The translations under genes were made by a program, and so were the position numbers. A DNA stretch of 24,866 bases from assembly GCA_022496185.1 (NCBI GenBank), contig WTXG01000409.1, positions 1 through 24,866 on the forward strand, in the 5' to 3' direction. Under the pieces are notes generated by a model, which saw nothing but the letters and a program-made list of their open reading frames with translations, was not told the DNA's origin and did not search any database. Each line of letters opens with the position of its first letter. The stretch's first letter is position 1. The stretch is from Multifurca ochricompacta (lineage: Eukaryota; Basidiomycota; Agaricomycetes; Russulales; Russulaceae). This document shows positions 10,296-20,681 of this stretch, piece after piece.

Positions 10296-11189
10296 TCAAT
10301 CGAGTAAATCATCTAGAAAATCTTCCATTTCGGCTTTTGCGGATTTTGTGGGGCGTAGAGGATCTTGCGGCAATGGGGGGGCCTCTTTCAAAGGTTTCGC
10401 TAAGAGCCAGAGACGGATGACGTTAGCAGTATACTGTAAATAGGATAGCTGGCTCGAACCCTGTCGGCGAAGGTGTTCCCTGGTTTCTGTTTTTCCCATT
10501 TGACGGGTAGCACTAGCTCGAAGTCGCTCCTTTAGATCTGAGCGACACAGTCCGTCAACCACGTGGAGCAATTTGGGAGACTTGGATGGTACGCACCCGA
10601 CTGTGCTTGAGCAACATCCTTTTCATGCTGCATTTCCTGCAAGGAAGTATCCCACTCAATCGGTTGGGCCTTTCCTTTCCTTGATGAACGTTCAGCATGC
10701 GGGATCGAAATAATGTGCGCGAGGGAGTGATCAACATCGTTATCGTTGGCCGGGGCAGGAGTGAGCATTGATCCATGCGAGTCCTCCAGACGGTCTCGTG
10801 CAAGAAACGTGCTCAGGTCAACCTCAGGTTCTATGATCGGTTGTCCTGTTGATGAATTGGCATGTCTCAAAATAACGCCTTGAAACATCGCGCAACTTGC
10901 TGCACATACCATCGGGCCCAATTGCTGGTCCAGGTTCTTCATAACGGTCTGCGTTGGTGCCGATAGTACGCCTTGCATAGCGTGCACTGTGTTCCGCAAC
11001 TTCATCATCATCAAGTTCTTCAGGTTGCTCTCCCTCGAGCAACAGTCGTTCTTGGAACTCGGCAGGGCGTCCACCTCTATGCCCACGCCCACGTGCGCGT
11101 AAATATTTACCATGTCCTCCACGGGATCGACCACGCGCTCTTTCACGAGCACGAAACGTGTTGCCAATGCTAGAGGGTAGTTGAGACAT
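10296..11189 (-). CDS. Unidentified RGG-rich acidic/basic protein, about 236 aa
   Basis: Exons 11189-10910, 10845-10597, 10537-10460 and 10399-10296 splice in frame to about 236 aa. The N-terminus (MSQLPSSIGNTFRARERARG) leads into an Arg/Gly-rich stretch up to about residue 45, followed by an acidic PEELDDDEVAE segment. Next comes RYARRTIGTNADRYEEPGP, then EPEVDLSTFLARDRLEDS. The C-terminal half holds IEWDTSLQEMQHEKDVAQAQ, DLKERLRASATRQMGKTETR and a terminal KSAKAEMEDFLDDLLD. The first intron uses the acceptor at 10846; a nearer acceptor would leave only 31 nt. The last intron (10400-10459) is 60 nt without a stop, so reading through gives 256 aa. RGG repeats suggest RNA or nucleic-acid binding; the charged C-terminus suggests a protein partner. 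I do not recognise the family. The copy looks intact and is divergent from CNOT11. Confidence 0.7.
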
Positions 11190-11390
11190 GAGAATGAGAG
11201 GAATGTGGAACCAAATAATAGACAACAGGATCCAATAATCCCTCACCTCACCCCGACCTTGACACTATTCAGCACAATCGTCGTTTCGACGACCGACGCC
11301 GCTTCTCACATTCACGTAAACGTATTTCTCTCTTTCTCATACTTATATCTCAATTACAGTCACGGTGTCCTTGTTTAAGTCTGCCAAGTT
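11190..11390. promoter_or_regulatory. Shared divergent promoter region
   Basis: 201 bp separate the start codons of the minus-strand RGG gene (11189) and CNOT11 (11391). The stretch holds cccctcacc-type runs and pyrimidine tracts (ttctctctttctcatac) but no clear TATA box. It must carry both promoters and both 5' UTRs, so co-regulation is plausible but not shown. Confidence 0.5.
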
Positions 11391-12930
11391 ATGCATGCGG
11401 CCGCTCATCACACTCAGCCGCCACCCGCGGCTCAGGGCCACACTGATCCGCTCTATGCCTCCGTCCGTCATCTACTTATGAAGGCCTGCTCGAATACATG
11501 CTCGACCGCTGCTCAGGCTTTCGCTCAACTTGTGCAGCCCACTGCGCGCTTCCAGCTGGCTCTCGATGCGCTCCTACCCATCCTCGTCTCTCCACGATCT
11601 GAAGTTGGTACCTTTTTTGGCTTTTCATTTTTCTTTGCTGACCTTCCATCTTTTTTTCTCTCTTGCATTCTTCTTGTCGTGGCTCAAAGTTACCGCAACG
11701 AATCCTTGTGGCTTATATACTGTACTCCTTATACGCGACACACCCAATCGCTATTAATCCCTTCAAGTCTGTTCTATTTGACACCTTCACGAAAGAACGC
11801 AATGCTGCGGTCCAGTTATCCGGGGAGGGAAAAACGAGCGACGATGAGCAGCTGGTTTGGGTCCTCTGGAAAGTCTTGAAAGGCGATGGAGACCATGTAA
11901 GTGGTGGTCTCTCCGTTCATTGACATCTCACTGTCGTGGTGTAGCTTGGTCCTTACCCACCCAATACCTTGGCACGGGAGTCTCTCCCACCCAAATTGAG
12001 AGCTAGTAATCTTGTTTTGGACGAAGAGAAGGTACCATTTGATTCGTGAGTACATTCACGATCTATTATTCCTTACTCTTCCCTCATGTAGTGGGTAGAT
12101 CCCAAGAAGGTGCACCACAACACCCTACTCCTGCTCACCGGCAGGATCGCAGCAAATTGGATAGACTTGTGTTTGGAAACGATGTGTCACCGGAGGAAGT
12201 TGAGAAGACCCAGTTGTTATCACAGGGACTGACGCTCCTCTTGGCTGCTCGTGAGCGCGTGCTCACATTGTCTGAACAACGTGTAAGTCCATTATTTCTG
12301 CCACATTATCGGTACTAGATTGTTCGTTTAGCTTCTCGGTCCTGTGATTCCACAGTTGACATCACCATCTGTCTTGATCTCCCTTGACCTTCCGCTTATC
12401 ATCGCTCACAATCCGACCATTGCCACTCCCTTATTAGTATCCCTTCTTACTCTTCCACCGTCCGATATATCCAGCGTGTATCTGGACGTTCTCGCACAAC
12501 TTCCTCCTACTCTGCCGACGTTTGATATCCTCGGTCGGCTTTTGCACGACATAACACCAGCGACGGACTCCATTACAGGCGGGAAGGTCACCGTTGCTGA
12601 CATTGTGCGCATGGAAGTGCTTGGGCCATTTCTTCATCAATGCATTCTGTGGCTAGACCACGCGGAACGCGAGGAGCGAGATGGGCTAATTAGTGACGAC
12701 CGCTTTGCCAAGGGTGTGCAGAATGTACTCGTTCTTTGTTTCTTGCTGTATCGCAGCGACTGACTTCCAAAAATTAGCTCTGCCGTTTCTACAGTGCCCT
12801 CCTCAAGGTCAATGTTGTTGACCCTGCTTCTGACGCCGACTCGGCCGAGATTGCCCACTTCGCCCTACGTAACTCGCGGTTCGAAGAAGCTAATGCGCTT
12901 TACCGTGTGCTTGCCTCCGCCAGGTTTTGA
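11391..12930 (+). CDS. CNOT11: CCR4-NOT complex subunit 11 (CNOT11 / DUF2363 family)
   Basis: Six exons join exactly in frame: 11391-11603, 11690-11896, 11945-12045, 12099-12282, 12332-12724, 12778-12930. They encode about 416 aa. The N-terminal half is helical and contains RILVAYILYSLYATHPIAIN followed by PFKSVLFDTF, matching the CNOT11 N-terminal repeat region that contacts the NOT1 scaffold. Next comes a variable linker with PQHPTPAHRQDRSK. The C-terminal DUF2363 domain runs from about residue 240: SLDLPLIIAHNPTIATPLLV, VYLDVLAQLPPTLPTFDILG, and the closing NSRFEEANALYRVLASARF. CNOT11 acts in the cytoplasmic CCR4-NOT deadenylase, which shortens mRNA poly(A) tails. The third intron acceptor must be 12098, since the nearer TAG at 12090 would introduce a stop. 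No lesion is seen. Budding yeast lacks this subunit; its presence fits a basidiomycete. Confidence 0.85.
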
Positions 12931-14550
12931 ATTCTCATGCATGTGTGTGCCTATGCAACCGTATGAATGATGCCATCTGGGCGCCGTTGGTGTACACTGG
13001 TTAAAGCCCAGATCGCCACTATGTTCCGTCCAGAGAATTTTGATTGTACCGCTCTAGAGCTCCTACATGTATGCCATCCTCTTCTGCCATTGGAAAATGT
13101 TTGGTCTTACGACATTCGTATTTTTCATGCAATTGGCAACCAATGTGAGATGTCATTTTAAGTTGCCGGTGACCGCTTGTTCGACATTGATGTTTGGCAC
13201 CCTCAAGTTGACATGCTCAGCGCTTTGCTTTGTCTTTGTCGAGAACGTTGATTCTTTTTCTTGTTCAGAGGTGTACCTGTATGGACTGGCAAGGCCATTG
13301 ATTGACATAGCAGCTATAATTTATGGGTGTTTCACCTCAGTTGAGCTCAGCTTCGGTCACATTCACGTTTTGCAACCTAATCCCTGGGGGTTCTGGTTAG
13401 CAACTCGGCGACTTGCGTCGTCATCTCACATCATCAGCTGATCTTCGTTCCTTTTACTATAGTCGTGGCTGTTCAATACAGTCAGTAGAACACTCAGACG
13501 TCTTGGGGTCCGCGGTCGTGCTGAAAATAGCGCTGCTAGTCTCTGTCACTTCCTCACTCGCATACTAATAATCGAAGTCATGTCCCCCAGTACGCATCAT
13601 ATTCGCAGTCTCTCTATCCTCGCCCTCGAATCGCTTCATGCTTCAAGTTCCTATGGTTCCCAATCGAGGAGGGGGGAACCCACGTCCTTGCTTCACAGAG
13701 CAAAGTCTCGTTGGTCTCAGTGAACATACCTCTGCCGGGCTTGCGTAAGCCAGCAAAGTTATTCGCAGGGATGCTATCATCCCCATGTGTCATTAATGGA
13801 AGCTTCCTCGAGATACCGACTTCAAGGTGGCAAGCTTACTCCTGGCCACTCACTATCTATCATCGTAAACGTAAATAATACGAAGCACAAGTGTCGGCTG
13901 GTGTCGGCCCACCATCCCCATTTGCCTTGAAGGCTCGAGTGTTCGAAAGCCGGCGAGCATACTCCTTCATTAAGTCGCTGCCGAGGGGGGCGACATACTT
14001 TTTTCCCTTCGCCCCCCCAAGTGAGTTCGCCAAAGGCAATATGTTAGGTCTGGTCCTCAAGTCTGCCCTTTCCATCTTTGTGGCGGCAATCATTGCTCGC
14101 TTCCTGTTTGTTGTGCGGCATAGGATCAAACCATAGCCTTTGCGTAATACACCCTCGCCGCCAGGTGGGTCGCTACTGACAGGTTTGCGTGTACGCTTCA
14201 CCATGAGATTGCGCGGCCAATGTCCGACAACTACTGGCCATTTGAAGCGACAGCTGAACCCTGTTTCCGAGTAGGGCTGCGCGCCGTCCGTTTGATGGTG
14301 ACGGCTGTCTATTTGATGGTGAAGGACAGGTATAGGGCTGCACACTGTACCCATACCTCACAGTATGGATGGGTCTGTAGTATGGTTGCTGTACCCATGC
14401 CATACCAAGCTCAAGTCAATGTCAAGATGGACAGTGGACAGGTATGGAAAACACTGTCCAAACTGTCAAAAAAACGGCCATCAATGGCATTAGATGGCAT
14501 GGATGGCATTGACTGAATGAGCTTTAATCTCATCATTAAGCCACCAAAAC
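12931..14550. other. Intergenic stretch with fragments of unclear coding potential
   Basis: No confident gene. Near 13160-13245 one frame reads GDRLFDIDVWHPQVDMLSAL; near 13480-13680 another reads TLRRLGVRGRAENSAASLCH and onward. Both are uninterrupted for 25-70 codons, but neither connects by clear splice sites to neighbours or matches a family I know. A 164-codon minus-strand ORF (13860-14354) and an overlapping plus ORF show no motif. From 14255 to 14515 short repeats appear: agggctgc(g/a)c(g/a) twice, tttgatggtga twice, and clustered atggcat, suggesting a small degenerate transposon. Confidence 0.35.
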
Positions 14551-14553
14551 TCC

Positions 14554-14647
14554 CCCACTATAGTAGTATCTTTACCTATTTAGATAGCAGATAAGTGTTA
14601 GCTAAATATGGTAAAGATAAGAGATAAGATAAACTAACTACAGTGGG
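14554..14647. repeat. Nested palindrome next to a Tc1/mariner terminus
   Basis: Outer arms cccactatag (14554-14563) and ctacagtggg (14638-14647) pair at 9 of 10 positions. Inner arms tatctttacc (14567-14576) and ggtaaagata (14610-14619) pair perfectly. The 94-bp unit may be a MITE. Alternatively it may be a spacer between two Tc1/mariner ends facing away from each other, since cccactata is nearly the inverted form of the tacagtggg terminus. Confidence 0.55.
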
Positions 14648-14735
14648 TCAAAAAACTGTCCCAATGTTTGCACCATTTCTAGTATTCACTCTATAGCACC
14701 TCAGCATTTAGGAATCTGGTTATGGTGTGGCTGTA
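14639..14735 (+). mobile_element. Tc1/mariner-type terminus cut by the Gypsy 5' LTR
   Basis: The sequence tacagtgggtcaaaaaactg starting at 14639 matches, with a few substitutions, the inverted terminus ending at 5424. It begins at a TA dinucleotide. About 75 bp of noncoding sequence follow before the Gypsy LTR starts at 14736. No transposase is seen, and the rest of the element is not found on the far side of the Gypsy element. Confidence 0.55.
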
Positions 14736-15318
14736 TGTTACGACCCCTGCCGAGCAACCCCATTTTCTTTACTCTCCCCAATGCGAATCCCTTGTTACTG
14801 CCCGAGTTACATTTCTTGATCACATCCCCGTCCTGGGATCCATCACATGCTCTCCTTCCGTCCCCGTGACCCAGTTTACGTCTGTTGATGCGTTGCTTGT
14901 TCATGTTTGCCTTCTTATCTCTTTATCTTCTTATCTTAGGATCGGACACTTACTTAGTACCCTATCAGAAGCGAGGCTTTATGCCATCCGCTTTCGTATA
15001 TTTGGGCCCACCTGACTCGGCTATCTTATCTATAGACGCCCACCAGATTTACGTATATAAGTCCGCTGTAACTACACTGTAGACTTCAGACTCGACTTAT
15101 TGAATACATCGGTGCTTGTCTTCTGGACATCCCTTTGAATGCTTGACTTGACTGTCTCAGTACTTCTGGTACTTTCCGCTTAACATCGTCTTCAAGTACA
15201 GCCTTGTCGACTTTGACTCTTCCTGTCTAAACTCCAAGGGGTCCCATTGATCCCTTATCTAACTACGAACGAACGCTGTCACACAAGTCGTGTGGAACAT
15301 CCCGCACCAGACGTAACA
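14736..15318 (+). repeat. Gypsy 5' LTR
   Basis: 583 bp, starting TGTTACG and ending CGTAACA (7-nt terminal inverted repeat). A TATA box (tatataa, 15054-15060) predicts transcript start about 30 bases downstream. The 3' half aligns without gaps to the LTR at 21605-22192. Confidence 0.92.
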
Positions 15319-15320
15319 TC

Positions 15321-15331
15321 AAGTCGAGTCT
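15321..15331 (+). promoter_or_regulatory. Primer-binding site, self-priming type
   Basis: aagtcgagtct, two bases after the 5' LTR, is the exact reverse complement of agactcgactt at 15088-15098. That site lies 34 bases after the start of the TATA box, where the transcript 5' end is expected. Tf1 and sushi elements prime this way, with the first 11 nt of their own RNA rather than a tRNA. The transcript start is predicted, not measured. Confidence 0.6.
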
Positions 15332-15337
15332 CTCAAC

Positions 15338-16845
15338 GTGGCTTCCAGCCGCAGTCAGACCCTCTTTAAAGAAGAACTCATCGAACGCAGAGACGAGAAT
15401 AATCTTTCACAACAAGTACTTGGCTCTGCCGCCTGGAAAGATTTTGAATCTGAGTTTGGATACTACGTCTATCACGATGGAAGATACCAACCGGTAGAAT
15501 ACGACGATGAGAAGAGAGTTTGGTATCGTATCCAATATTCGGAAAGCCGACACTCTTGGGTCACTACAGGACCTGCACCACCAGAATTTGGACTAGGGCC
15601 GTGGAGAGAGAATCCCCCGGCTATCGTTACGGACTCTGAACCAGAAGAGTACGTAGAAGAAAACAGTGAAGAAGCACCGGCATTAGCAGCGACTACGTCT
15701 CCGGTTGCACCCACAGTTGTCACGATCAGAGCCCCTGCTTTGACAACTCCCCAGATATCCATACAGTCTACCAACACAGTTACCCCGTTTTACCAAACTA
15801 TGTCCACCATTGCCGCCCAACTCCCCGACCCAGCTCCTCCGCCCCCACCACCAGTCATGGCACCACCAAATATTCCTCCACCCTCGGACGGTTGTCAGGC
15901 GTACTACCCCAGACATTCACAGGGGATCGTTCACAAGCAAGAAGTTTATGTTGGAGTTCACTACCTTCAAAAACTTCAATCACGATGTTGCCCAGATCAT
16001 TAACCCGTTCCAGCGGGCTAACCTCTTTCTCTCTCTTATCCGAGGAGAGGCCGTAGATGACTGGACGATGGAGCAGCTGGAGTGGCTGAATGAACAAATC
16101 GAGAGTGGACAACGAACCACAAGTGAAGGCCTTTGGGAAACAATCGCCCAGAGGTTCAAAGATGCATTTACTGATGGGCAAGCCAAACAGAAGGCAGCCC
16201 GAGAACTAAAGTCTCTGAAGATGGACAAGGGAGACCTTGATGCTTATGTCGCCAAATTCAGAAGCCTGGCCAATAGAGCCGGGTATGACACCGACGAAGA
16301 GGCCACGTTGGACCTCTTCTCCCAAGGGTTACCGAACCCCTTGGTGAAGAACATCATACAGTTTCATCACCCAAACGATTGGGATTCCTGGGTGGATGCT
16401 GCTCGACGACAGCAGCAGGACTACCTTGACTTCCAAACACGCTTTGGGGTTGACACCAAAAAAAGGAAAAACCCGAGACCAGTGGAAAGCGGCCTTCGGC
16501 GTCAAACCTGTGCATCATCAGAGAGATCCAAACGCCATGGATACCTCGGCAGATAGGACCCGGGCGAGGGCAACGCTCACAGAGGATGAGCGTCAGACGT
16601 TGATGAAGGAGGGTCGGTGCTTCCGCTGTAAAGCACAAGGACACATGTCTCGAGACTGTCCGAAGAGAGGAGCACGCGTTGCTGAAGCTACCACTACCCA
16701 AAGTCACCCCATCAGCAACCCACCTACGGCAGACAAACGAACTAAAGAGGAGAAGGCCCAGGACATATGGGCAAATATGATGAAAGAAAGCGAGGAAGTG
16801 CGTAACATCTTAGTTGAGAAGGCGTTTGCAAAAAAGGATTTTTGA
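15338..16845 (+). pseudogene. Gypsy gag (capsid-like region and CCHC zinc knuckle), frameshifted
   Basis: Three frames must be joined. The first (15338 to about 15900) starts at a GTG where an ATG would be expected and encodes a variable region with a proline-rich run. The second (about 15930-16445) encodes FTTFKNFNHDVAQIINPFQR, RFKDAFTDGQAKQKAARELK and LDAYVAKFRSLANRAGYDTD, the retrotransposon-gag/capsid fold. The third (from about 16450) encodes LTPKKGKTRDQWKAAFG and the nucleocapsid knuckle CFRCKAQGHMSRDC (C-x2-C-x4-H-x4-C), ending at TGA 16843-16845. The second break fits one extra G in the GGGG run at 16446-16449. The product would package the element's RNA in cytoplasmic particles. Confidence 0.85.
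16830..16836 (+). promoter_or_regulatory. Candidate -1 ribosomal frameshift site (A AAA AAG)
   Basis: In the gag frame the codons read GCA AAA AAG GAT TTT TGA, so the heptamer has the canonical X XXY YYZ phase. A one-base backward slip leads into the pol frame (GGA TTT TTG ATC GGC) just before the gag stop. No strong downstream stem or pseudoknot is obvious by eye. Confidence 0.55.
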
Positions 16846-19800
16846 TCGGCTCTACCCCATCGGCCTGGGCACGAGCACTCCATGTAACCTCTGTGTATAC
16901 TAGTCACTTCAAATCTTTGAAAATACCAGTACATTTTGAAACTACACAGAGGATGGCCGATCGAGATATCCTGGTTGACTCAGGAGCTACCGATAATTTC
17001 ATCAGCCCACGATTAGTAAGGACTATGGGGCTAGGAATGCTGGCACTCCCCCAAGAAAAGAACATTTGGAACATTGATGGGACGGCCAATCAAGCAGGGA
17101 AGATTACACATTATACGGACCTCAACGTCCAAGTGGGAGAAAGAACAAAGGCCATTCGTTTCCTAGTCACCAATCTAGGGGACGAGGATCTCATTTTGGG
17201 ATATCCCTGGCTGGCAGCATTTGAACCAAAGATTAACTGGACGGATGCCACTATGGATAAAGATTCCTACCCGGTCTTAATCACATCTCTGGGATACGAT
17301 TACCAGGCCCGACATGCAAGGGTCGGTGACACCACTGAAGCGGAAAACGAGAATCCCGGACGCTGCTATGTCACAAAAGCGTCGGAACTGGCCCAGAAAG
17401 CGGTACAAGGACAAACCGAGAAAACCTTCGAAGAAGTAGTACCTGTCACTTACCACCGACATTGGAAGGTGTTCTCGGAGGAAGAGTCACAGCACTTCCC
17501 ACCAGCACGCCCCTGGGACCATGCCATTGATTTTGTGCCGGAGATGCCGCAGGCAATAGATTGTAAAATCTACCCCTTGTCTCAACAAGAGCAGGAAGCG
17601 TTGACACTGTTTCTCGAGGAGCAACTGGCAAAAGGGTACATCCGTCCGTCCAAGTCGCAGTATGCCTCGCCCTTCTTCTTCATCAAGAAGAAGGATGGCA
17701 AGCTCCGACCCGTACAAGATTACCGACGCATAAACGCCTACACTGTAAAGAATGCCTATCCGCTGCCTCTTATTTCAGAGCTCATTGACACCATGAGGGA
17801 CAAGTCACTCTTCTCAAAGATGGATGTCCGATGGGGGTATAACAATGTCCGAATCAAGGAGGGAGATCAGTGCAAGGCAGCCTTTAAGACTAATCAAGGC
17901 CTGTTTGAGCCGAATGTCATGTTCTTCGGTCTCACCAACTCGCCAGCCACCTTCCAGTCAATGATGAATCACATTTTCCGCGACCTTATTCTCACTGGTG
18001 AGGTAGTGGTGTACATGGACGACATATTAGTGGCGACTACCGACGATCTCCCACATCATCAGGAGCGAGTCCACCAGGTGCTGGATATCCTACACGAACA
18101 CGACTTATATCTCAAACTGTCGAAATGCTCATTTGAACAACGGAGTGTTGAGTACTTGGGGGTCATCTTGGAAGGTGGACACGTACGAATGGATCCGGTA
18201 AAGGTGCAGGGCATTTGGGAATGGCCCACGCCCACATGTGTCAAGGAAGTCAGATCCTTTATAGGATTCTGCAACTTCTATCGGCGTTTCGTACGAGGAT
18301 TCTCCGGAATCGCGCAACCACTTAACAGATTGTTAAAGAAGGACGTACCCTGGCACTGGGGAAAAGAGCAACAACAAGCATTTGAACATATCCAGACATT
18401 GTTGGCTCAGAACCTGTCCTCCTGCAACCGGATCTAGCAAAACCGTTTGAACTTGAGGTTGACGCTTCCCGCTTCGCCGTTGGGGCAGTATTGAATCAGA
18501 GGGACACCACGGGGATGCTCCACCCAGTGGCCTTTTTCTCCGAGACGTTTTCATCGGCTGAACGAAACTATGACATTTGGGATCGCAAGCTCCTTGCCAT
18601 TGTCAAGGCCCTACGACATTGGAGACCATATCTAGCCGGAACCCCTCATAAGACCATCATTCACACCGACCATTCCAACCTGCTATATTGGAAAGAACCC
18701 CATAAGATTAGTCGATGAGTCGCCCGCGAAGTCTTGGAACTTGAGGAGTACAACTTCACACTGAAACATATTGCTGGAAGTCATAACACCCGGGCAGATG
18801 CCCTATCACGAAGGGCAGATCAACAAGGAGGTGAAGAAGACAATGAGAACATCACCGTACTCCCCGAAGAGGTCTTCGCGCATACAGCAGTCGTCAGTCT
18901 CCATGATATGGATCTATGGGCACAAGTATCACAAAATATGAACCAACAACTCTGCCAGTCCTGGGCAGACGCGCATAACCTGAAGGAAATAGATGGCCTT
19001 TGGTGGAAGGACGGAGATCGTCTTGTTGTCACCGGTGGCGACAACATTAAGAGGGGGGTGATCCATTTTCACCATGACCTTCCCTCTGCAGGCCACCCCG
19101 GCATTGCCAACACGTATGCCTTGGCCAAACGAGATTACTGGTGGCCAAACATGAAGAAGGATGTAGAAGACTATGTCAAAGGATGTGCGGAATGTCAGGC
19201 CAATAAAGTAAACACGCACCCGCACCCACCGGCATTGTTCCCGATCACACCAACGGCCTCACTACCATTCCAGACTATTGCAATGGATTTTATTGTCAAG
19301 CTCCCCACCTCTAGAGGCTTTGATTCCATCTTGACTATCACCGACCATGATTGCTCCAAAGCGGCATTGTTTATACCATGCAACGAGTCCATCACAGCAG
19401 AGGGGGTAGCCAAACTTTACTTGGACCATGTCTACAGACATTACGGCCTCCCAGAAAGATCATTTCCGACCGCGACCCACGCTTCACCTCCGCATTTGCC
19501 AAGGCACTCTGTAAGGTCTTGGACATCACCCAAAACATTTCAACCGCCTACCATCCACAGACCGATGGACAGTCAGAAAGAACGAACCAATGGCTAGAAC
19601 AGTACCTCCGATTCTGGTGCAATGGACGACAAGACGATTGGGCTGATTGGCTGGCCATGGCAGAATTTGCACACAACTCATGGCCCAATGGAACCACCAA
19701 ACCCCGCCATTCTCACTTATCATGGGATGGACGCCGCGAACGACCTGGACCAATAAACCCACGAATGTTCCATCAGCTGCGCAGCGTATCGACCAATGGA

Positions 19801-20324
19801 AGGAGGTCAGGAAATCGGCCAATGAGAACCTGCTCAAGGCACAAAAACTCTATTGGACAGGCCTTCGAAGTTCACACCTTATCGGACCAATGACCTCGTT
19901 TGGCTGGAAGGGAAGAACATTCATACGTCACATCCCACGGCCAAGTTAGCGCCCCCGACGTCACGGACCATTCAAGAATAACAAGGAAGCTGTCAGACGT
20001 GTCATACGAACTCGAGCTTCCATCCACATGGAGAATTCACCCATCTTCCATGCCAAACTCCTGACACCCTATAGAGAGACGTCCCTACATGGGGAAAACT
20101 TCCCGAAACCTCCCCCTGAATTAATCGATGGGGAAGCGGAATGGGAAGTGGAGCGGATTCTAGACTCCCAGCGAAAAGGCCGAGGGCGCAAACTACATTA
20201 CCTAGTCAAGTGGAAAGGCTTCCCAGACTCTGACAACTCGTGGGAAGCCGACCGGGAATATCTTTGCCCGGTCCTTATCTCGGAGTTTCATGACCGACAT
20301 CCAGAAGCGCCCAGAGACAGTTAA
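16837..20324 (+). pseudogene. Gypsy pol: protease, reverse transcriptase, RNase H, integrase, chromodomain (broken)
   Basis: Protease: ILVDSGATDNFI near 16968-17003. RT: ASPFFFIKKKDGKLRPVQDY, SKMDVRWGYNN and catalytic YMDD (18012-18023). Frame changes near 18411 (one C missing) into RNase H: FELEVDASRFAVGAVLNQ, WDRKLLAIVKALRHW and HTDHSNLLYW. The usual catalytic Glu of the ELLA motif is Lys here. TGA at 18716-18718 (one change from CGA) interrupts it before HNTRADALSRRAD. Integrase: HHCC finger (HHDLPSAGHPGI to CAECQ), first Asp in IAMDFIVKLP; a frame change near 19455; second Asp in SDRDPRF; Glu in DGQSERTNQ. More frame changes follow near 19700 and after 19850. The C-terminus (20028-20324) is a chromodomain: WEVERILDSQRKGRGRKLHY, LVKWKGFPDSDNSWEADREY. 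Such domains steer integration to modified chromatin. Confidence 0.92.
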
Positions 20325-20681
20325 AAGGAACCAACCTGCAGACCCAAAGAAATTCCCCAGTACATGCTCCCTCAGCAACGTCCTACCACCACAATCAATC
20401 ATGTCTTTCATCGCTGCCAATGCGCCATTGACGCCTTCACCTCCGTAACTGTCGAAAACTTCCCTCTGCCCATCCTTCTACATGCCCCTCTTCACCCATC
20501 GACTATGAGGCCGCTGCAGCTCGAGTAAAGAATCAATCTCCCAACCCAAACGACAACTTTGAGCACAGTGAGGAGCCACACCGAACGACCTGTTGGGCAT
20601 GGAGCTAGATGACGAAGTACCCAAATTTCCATTCATTGCTAACAACCCCAACTCGTCCATGTACTTCCCCTCGAGATCACC
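20325..20681 (+). other. Spacer between Gypsy pol and third ORF
   Basis: Short discontinuous frames only, with one stretch (YEAAAARVKNQSPNPNDNFE, from about 20500) that may be an earlier part of the third ORF in another frame. Confidence 0.35.

Noticed and set aside
13860..14354. 164-codon minus-strand ORF as a gene
   Set aside because: No motif, no splice signals that extend it, overlaps an unrelated plus-strand ORF, and composition shifts into repeat DNA at its start.
16440..16465. Programmed frameshift at the G4/A7 runs within gag
   Set aside because: The break is inside the conserved capsid-to-nucleocapsid segment and upstream of the zinc knuckle, and fits a single extra G; the site at 16830 is better placed for programmed shifting.
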